DNA of 33,181 nt from Chthonomonas sp. UBA2387 (lineage in GTDB: Bacteria > Armatimonadota > Fimbriimonadia > Fimbriimonadales > Fimbriimonadaceae), in contig DDSP01000022.1 in assembly GCA_002343445.1 (NCBI GenBank), forward strand, positions 18,369-51,549. Reading direction: 5' to 3'. The notes beneath the pieces were generated by a model that saw only the letters and a program-made list of their open reading frames with translations, searched no databases and was not told the DNA's origin. Positions 33,159 through 33,181 of the stretch are shown piece by piece. A program made the position numbers and the translations under genes. Numbering within the stretch: position 1 is the first letter of the stretch; each line of letters opens with the position of its first letter.

Positions 33159-33181
33159 ATTCCCTCTTCCGGACTCCCCTC

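Larger units (their letters stand above)
32775..33181. other. 407-nt stretch without a recognisable gene
   Basis: No open frame with protein-like composition. The left part carries the dinG-like promoter box TACCCT (minus, 32787-32782). The middle holds short purine-rich direct repeats (32929-32953) and the right end a heptanucleotide tandem repeat (33120-33158). A 91-codon minus frame through the repeats is low-complexity and not credible as a gene. Confidence 0.6.

Overview
This 33.2 kb window is high-G+C chromosomal DNA from a free-living bacterium. It is densely packed with housekeeping genes: Fe-S assembly, peptidoglycan remodelling, amidotransferase, isoprenoid, lysine, methionine and DNA-repair genes. 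The likely source is Armatimonadota (Fimbriimonadia-like) or a related lineage. Reasons are an actinobacterial/UBact-type proteasome alpha subunit, a FtsEX-linked M23 hydrolase, a C-terminal-Phe outer-membrane-type protein, and many promoters whose -10 box lies 6-10 nt before the start codon. This taxonomic guess is moderate confidence only.

Layout. 1-1744 (minus): sufC-sufD, with sufD running off the left edge; a perfect dyad overlaps the probable suf promoter. 1878-5157 (plus): DinB-like protein, exported WD40 protein, cupin, and a 403-aa exported protein with its own strong promoter. 5227-6513 (plus): metY. 10576-6521 (minus): phosphohexomutase, ftsE, ftsX and a coiled-coil M23 endopeptidase, a cell-wall operon. 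10774-14226 (plus): gatC, gatA, a membrane coiled-coil protein and ispE. 20066-14162 (minus): DUF454 protein, lysA, site-2-protease-like protein, HAD hydrolase, LuxR-type response regulator, an interrupted outer-membrane gene, an exported repeat protein and prcA. 20167-20895 (plus): PhyH-type dioxygenase. 24078-20941 (minus): small lamin-tail-like protein, uvrB and an NmrA-like protein. 24135-25178 (plus): K+ channel with RCK domain. 25206-25279: tRNA-Gln(UUG).

The accessory part is 25280-27397. Directly behind the tRNA sits a two-gene, A+T-rich module: an OLD/RecF-type AAA ATPase overlapping a small TOPRIM-like protein. Next to it is the truncated 3' end of a VapC (PIN) toxin gene with host-like composition. 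This looks like a defence insertion at a tRNA locus, built like PARIS but with proteins I cannot assign to a named system. It is the best candidate here for something undescribed.

After it, 27404-29901 holds a divergent pair that fits together biochemically: a Cys-type sulfatase and a lipoprotein formylglycine-generating enzyme. 32774-29882 (minus) holds a DinG/XPD-like Fe-S helicase and a YpfJ-type zinc metallopeptidase. The last 400 bases contain no gene but carry short direct repeats and a heptanucleotide tandem repeat.
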